Positions 58,974 through 64,000 of a stretch of DNA of 64,000 nt are shown in pieces. How positions within the stretch are numbered: the first letter of the stretch is position 1; each line of letters begins with the position of its first letter. The stretch covers positions 1,798,001 to 1,862,000 of the forward strand of contig CASHTG010000001.1 in assembly GCA_949357655.1 (NCBI GenBank), in the 5' to 3' direction. The notes below the pieces were generated by a model. It ran no database searches and was not told where the DNA came from. It was given only the letters and a program-made list of their open reading frames with translations. Position numbers and translations under genes: made by a program. Source of the DNA: Parascedosporium putredinis. Lineage: Eukaryota > Ascomycota > Sordariomycetes > Microascales > Microascaceae.

Positions 58974-61900
58974 ATGGCCACAGTAGCCAGAGCACTCTCA
59001 ACCGACGATGTCAAACCTGCGCTCCCCGTCTCGCCCGCGAGCTCGTCCATAATGGCGCACCAGGATAGGCAAACCACCTCCTCCGGAGCTTAAACCTGGT
59101 TACGATGGCGAGAGGGGTCGTCGGCGGAGCAGATCCGTGGAGAATGACGGCGATGAGCAGGGAGCTGATGGAGACGGGAACAATGCTGGCTCTTCGAATT
59201 CAGACGGACCAACCCGAAAACGCCGACGGAGTCGCAAAGGCCTCGACAAAAATTCGAGTGTCCCCACGAAGGCTGCGGGAAGAGCTATTCGCGAGCAGAG
59301 CACCTGTGAGTTTTGTTTCCATGTTTTTTTTCCCCTCCCATTCTCCCATTCTCCATCTTTTTCTTTTTCCCCTGTTGTCTTTTAACCCCTTCTTTTGTTT
59401 AAACTTCTGTTTCCTTTGCCCACTCCACCGCAAATGGGGCAGCTTCCCCAGTTTCCCTCTCGAGGAAGGGGAGCTAGGCCTTAGCGTGGCCTCCAACAAT
59501 CAACTAACTTTAATCACAGATACCGTCACCAATTGAACCATAATCCGAAGCAGATCTACCACTGTGACTACCCTGACTGTAAGCGATCGTTTGTGAGGCT
59601 TGATTTGTGTAACCGCCACAAGGATCGCCATACCGCCAAAGGTTCGTCTTTAAACCGAAAGGATTCGATTGCGCGATCCTCTCCCGCGGCGGATCGCGGC
59701 CCGTCCCAGTATGGACCTTCGGGGTCCATGTCCCCGAGGCAAGTCGACCTAATACTGGATTTCCGACGAGCATACGCACCGCTCCCCTACCATATCAGTC
59801 GCCTAAAGACCATATGGCTAGCCCTTATAGTCCCGCTGCACACACTCCCCCGGCCGTGTTCACAAATGGTGTCGATTATATGCAACAAGATGGAGGGTAC
59901 GGCCCCCGGCCTCGCGCCGAGCCTCATTCCATGCGGGCACCACTCCGGCTCGTCCCACTCTTCAAACAAACGTGAATTCGTATGGCGTGCTTTCTCCGGT
60001 ATCGACGCAGCAGGGCTTCCATAGCCAACACACTACAACCCCGCAGTCCGTCGCCTATGTCCCGCAGCAGAACTTCCCACCATTTAAACTGCCCCCTTCC
60101 AACTTCACAGACGGCGCCCCCGTGAGCAAGAGCAGCAATACCCGCCCGCCTCTACTGCCGAGTATGGCGAAAATGGCCAACAACCCGCCGAACTCATGAT
60201 GCTAGATTCCATGTCTGCAGCCCAGGCGCTTCCCGTATTCGGCAACGAAAGCATCGAGAACAAGTCGCCTCATTTTATTCCCGATGATATTCTTGCCTAT
60301 CTACTTAATAACCAAGCAGATAATAACTCTGCCTTCAACCAAATGGGTGGAGGGTACGCGCAAAGGTAAGCAGACTAACACGAGAGGAGGCTATCTGGGC
60401 CCGCTCGCTCGCGTTGACGTTTCCACCCCTCTCGTGACCGAAACAACCCTCCTTCTTTCCCCCGGCATTCATCTCTTGTATATCGTCCACCTGGTGTGCT
60501 AATTCGCTGTGCTAGCTACTTTGACAATACGCCAAATTATAGCAATATGCCGTTCTTGGGACCGCAGTGGCCCTCCATGGGATTTTTCCCAGCCGCATCT
60601 CAGCAGGTGATGGCCGTCTCAAGCATACTAGATCAGAATCTTCCGGAAGCGACCATTTCAGACGAAAAGAGCAACGAGATTTACGAGTTCATCAGGGACC
60701 GTTTCAACGAGAATGGCCGGGCGCCCATGGAGCGGCAGCGGGACAGCATCATAGAAGGTGACCGGACGCACGACGACCACATGCTGAGCAAGCGGATGAT
60801 GCAGGCATACATTGGGTCTTACTGGCTCCATTTCAGCGACCAGATTCCCATACTTCACAAACCGACATTCTCCCCGGACCGGACGCCTAATCTTTTGCTT
60901 ATATCGATGATGACGATCGGAGCGGCTTGCCTTGACAAAACTCATGGCACTGAAGTAACACAAGCGGGGTCAAAACTTTCCAATTTCCTTGCTTGGCATG
61001 TACGATGGGAAATATTCATGGACCCGAATTTCCGTCCGCCGGCCAAACTCTGGGTATTCCAGTCTCTGCTCCTGCTCGAGGTGTATGAGAAGATGTACTC
61101 GACCCGAGAACTACACGAGCGCGCACACATCCATCATGCTACCACCATCACGCTCATGCGACGAGGCCGTTCGCTTATCGGAAAGTCGGCTCTTGACTCG
61201 CCTCCTAATCCAACCGATCAGAAATCGGGGTCAACGGTTCCCGCCAGTCCTCGGCATCCGGAGTGGCAACGCCTGACGAATGGTGGAATCATTGGATCAC
61301 CAATGAGGCAACGCGCCGGGCAGCATTCGCGGCGTTTGTCATCGACTCAATTCACGCCACCATGTTTGGACATTCCACGGTGATGGTGGCGCATGAAATG
61401 AGATTGCCATTACCCTGCGACGAGGCCCTGTGGAAAGCATCGAGCAGTGCCGAGGTGGGCAGGATCGAGAATAATTTGATATCGAACAATATCAAGCCGA
61501 TTTCGTTCCTCGAGGGGTTGAAACGCACGCTCAGCGGAGAGGAGGTGCGCACAAACTCGTTTGGACGCACAGTCCTGATGGCGGGGTTGTTGAGCGTGAC
61601 GTGGCACATGAACCAGCGTGATCTGCAAGTAAACGTTCTCGGGGGTGGCGTGTCGCAAGCTCTCGGAGGGCGAGACAAGTGGCGGGGCACGCTGAATAGG
61701 GCGTTTGATAGTTGGAAGAACGACTTTGACAAGGGACTGAGACAAGACGACAACCTCAACGACCCATACCGGTACGAAGTAGGCAAGCGAGCCGACGATA
61801 GCGTCGCACACGAGAACAGGGTCGTGCTGCACCATTTGGCGCACATGGCGATGCACGTGGACGTGATTGATTGTCAGATTTTCGCCCGGGCCAAGCGCCT

Positions 61901-62411
61901 CCTGGGACGGACGATTGGGCCGCAGGACCTCAACAGCGCGCAGCGGCGGATGAAGGAGCTCTGGGCGCCGTCGGCCAAGGCACGAGACGCCATGTTCTAC
62001 GCGCTCAAGTTTTTATGCTCGGTCCTCTTGCCGGAGGCGACTGGCGGTAGTCCCCAGCCCGGAGACCCGTACTCGGCGAGGGACGATGTCCTTCTCGACC
62101 GGCCGTGGGTTCTATACTTTGCGGCGCTGGTAGTTTGGTGTTACGGGTTCGCCACGGAAGGCTCGTGTCCGACTGCGCCGCAGCCTAACGGTCCGGTGGA
62201 GAAGCAACGGCTCATGCGCGAGTATTTGCACAAGTTTGGGAGCATTCAATCCCCCGACGATCTCCGCCTAGCCAAGGGCATGAACCACAACACGGCGATG
62301 CTGATGGTGCTGAAAGATAGCTTCCAAGTGACCCGTTGGGAGTTGCTTCACGAGGGGGCTAATCTCCTCAATAACTGCATTAACCTGAATGCGGGGAGGT
62401 CAGTCTCCTGA
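58974..62411 (+). CDS. C2H2 zinc-finger transcription factor with fungal-specific factor domain, many frameshifts
   Basis: This is probably a DNA-binding regulator acting in the nucleus. The likely start is ATG 58974 (gccATGgcc; MATVARALSTDDVKPALP). Introns are 59306-59519 and 60366-60515. After a basic stretch (GPTRKRRRSRKGLDKKFE) come two C2H2 fingers: CPHEGCGKSYSRAEHL-YRHQLNH, split by intron 1, and CDYPDCKRSFVRLDLCNRH. A disordered Ser/Pro/Gln linker follows. Exon 3 carries the fungal transcription-factor (PF04082-type) domain: YWLHFSDQIPILHKPTF, LWVFQSLLLLEVYEKMYSTR, WNHWITNEATRRAAFAAF. Bases are missing near 59248-59252, 59732-59735, 59935-59937, 60145-60147 and 61227-61230. Between 59000 and 59080 two further bases are missing or one is extra, so the first 35 residues are unsure. 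The layout resembles the AmdX/Klf1 type; targets are unknown. Confidence 0.85.
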
Positions 62412-64000
62412 AGGCGTTTACGCTTAGTCTAAATGTGGGATAGACGAGGGGCCGCGCTTCGTCGCCTTGGCCTCGCCCGCTCCACTTTTCTTTCGCACTT
62501 CACCAGTGCTCGTTGATCCGTCTCTTGCGGCGATCCCAACCAAGCACCAGTGTGGCCCCAGGGCTCCACATGATTTAGTGCCTCGTGGCATCACAAGGTC
62601 TCACAAATTTCGCGTCAACTTTGACTGACTGCACCCGTGGAAAGGGGGGCGAACGCCAGGGAAACGGAGAGTTCACAACCAATCCGTCTGCCCGAGGCCT
62701 TTTTCCCTGCCTCCCACCCCTTATTTTCTTATTTTTCTCTTTTCTTTATATGATTCAGCCATTCGACAAAAGGGACGATCGAGCGCGCGTTGATTTTGAA
62801 TTGGGCGGGCGGCAATTGTTAGTTTGCGTTTTGCTAGGACTGTTTTTTTCTTAGGTCCTCTGTACGAAGGATGGTAGGCGGATGATAGGATACGGCCATT
62901 GCGAGGCGGCTATTTTGTTTCCCTGATATCCTGGGTGCTTTTACGATTCCCAATGTTTTTCCCCCTTTCTTTTGCCTTTTGGAACTTGTTGAGTTGCATA
63001 GTTGGCTTCCGTTGTTTCATCAACATCATCATCACCATCATCATCTACATCATTATCTACATCATCATCATTGTCCTCCCCCCGTCCCTTAACCATACTC
63101 CATCCCGTCGTAGCACCTTCAATCTCTAGTGAGGGGGTTTTCTGGATATATCAATGGATCAATCCCTCAGTTATATATGCCGAAGATAACTTACTAGCCT
63201 AGTAGTAGAAAAGAGGTAAACAAAGGAGTCCGAAGATCCTTTGAATTCAAACTTGCGCACGAGACACGAAACTACATGTAGGCCCTAGACCCAAGATCAA
63301 AAAGCCTTTCCCCAGAGTTTGTGAGGTCCCACCTGTGAGGAGAAAAGACTCAAGGGTGGATCATTATTTGATCCATAGATGACAGCATGGATTTTTAGGG
63401 CCCTTGCAGACCTTGCCCTTGCCTTTTGGTCGACTCCTACTTCGAAATTGATGTACCTCGTTGACTTGTTGAACCCCGCACAACTCTATGTATTTGCATG
63501 TCGTTCAAATTTTATACTCGTTAAAAGTATTATCTGAAGAGGCCTATGGATCTCTCGTCCACGCAGTCCTTGGTTTACGAAGTCGGCAGATGGAAACAAT
63601 TTGCGAAACGAGAAAGGAAGAAAGAAAACGAGATAACAAGATGGTAAAAGAGAAAGAGAGGGAAAAAAACGAAAGAAAAAAAGGCCATTAAAGGGAAAGA
63701 GTTCTATTGCTCAAGAAAGCATCACAAGAAGGATGGCGGTGATAGTACTCCAAGTAGGTGCTGTCACTCCTTGGATTGATTCTGCTGACAATTCCTTCAC
63801 TACACCCTCAGGGGTCCACAAAATATGTAGCTTAACAGACGAAGCTGATGGAGGTCGGTGATGATGTTTCGATCAGTTCTTGGTGCCCGGCCCCGAGGTG
63901 TACAAGGAGTCAAATGTGTACCCCGTTCCTAGTTTGTAACGTCGATGGGATGGCTGTTTGGAGACTGCTGGAGGCTCTCTTCCCAAAGATCTAGAAACAG
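62412..64000. other. 3' flank of the transcription factor and window end
   Basis: No supported gene. It holds an (ATC)n-rich stretch, a pyrimidine-rich tract near 62700-62750 and purine-rich sequence near 63590-63690. If another gene lies to the right, its start is outside the window. Confidence 0.5.
63018..63072. repeat. (ATC)n-rich trinucleotide repeat
   Basis: CATCAT-type repeats interrupted by AAC, ACC and TAC triplets over about 55 bases, in non-coding sequence. Confidence 0.85.

Overview
This window is nuclear DNA from a filamentous ascomycete (Pezizomycotina, most likely Sordariomycetes). The evidence is GC-rich genes broken by short GT-AG introns of about 60-300 bases, pyrimidine-rich leaders, a tRNA-Leu(CAA) with an intron after the anticodon, and fungal-specific proteins: DASH subunit Dad4, INO80 subunit Ies6, a cytochrome b2-type lactate dehydrogenase, and a C2H2 factor with a fungal transcription-factor domain. 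The genus cannot be told from the sequence alone.

Layout. At 0.4-5.4 kb lie arp5 (-), dad4 (-) and ies6 (+). Arp5 and Ies6 form one physical module of the INO80 chromatin remodeller. Next come got1 (+, Golgi vesicle transport) and a profilin gene (-), which converge. After an 8.6-kb stretch without a recognisable gene come an uncharacterised low-complexity fungal protein (18.3-21.5 kb, +), the ribosome-quality-control helicase slh1 (22.8-29.1 kb, +), a doubtful hydrophobic ORF (-), and a Rab-type GTPase ending in Cys-Cys (30.1-31.3 kb, -). A 4-kb repeat-rich gap leads to a cytochrome b2-like dehydrogenase (35.2-37.2 kb, -), the ESCRT-associated bro1 (39.9-43.2 kb, -), the tRNA gene (44.6 kb, +), mitochondrial DnaJ mdj1 (45.7-47.5 kb, -) and a Sap30-type Sin3-binding protein (48.8-49.4 kb, -). 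A second large gap (49.4-59 kb) precedes a zinc-finger transcription factor (59-62.4 kb, +).

Sequence quality matters for anyone using this annotation. Almost every long gene is broken by single-base shifts, nearly all at short homopolymer runs and nearly all consistent with one missing base. Adding the missing base restores family-like protein and, in arp5, profilin, the Rab gene, cyb2, bro1 and mdj1, an exact whole number of codons. I read these as consensus errors, not pseudogenes. The short genes dad4, ies6, got1 and the Sap30-like gene are intact. Coordinates below are spans from start codon to stop codon; intron positions are in the evidence.

Functionally the window is mostly housekeeping: chromatin (arp5, ies6, Sap30-like), kinetochore (dad4), membrane traffic (got1, Rab, bro1), cytoskeleton (profilin), translation quality control (slh1), mitochondria and energy (mdj1, cyb2) and one regulator. 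I see no secondary-metabolite cluster, no transposon with recognisable proteins and no CRISPR. The least explained material is in the long intergenic regions, which carry a recurrent palindromic word family, microsatellites and a G-rich pentamer array.
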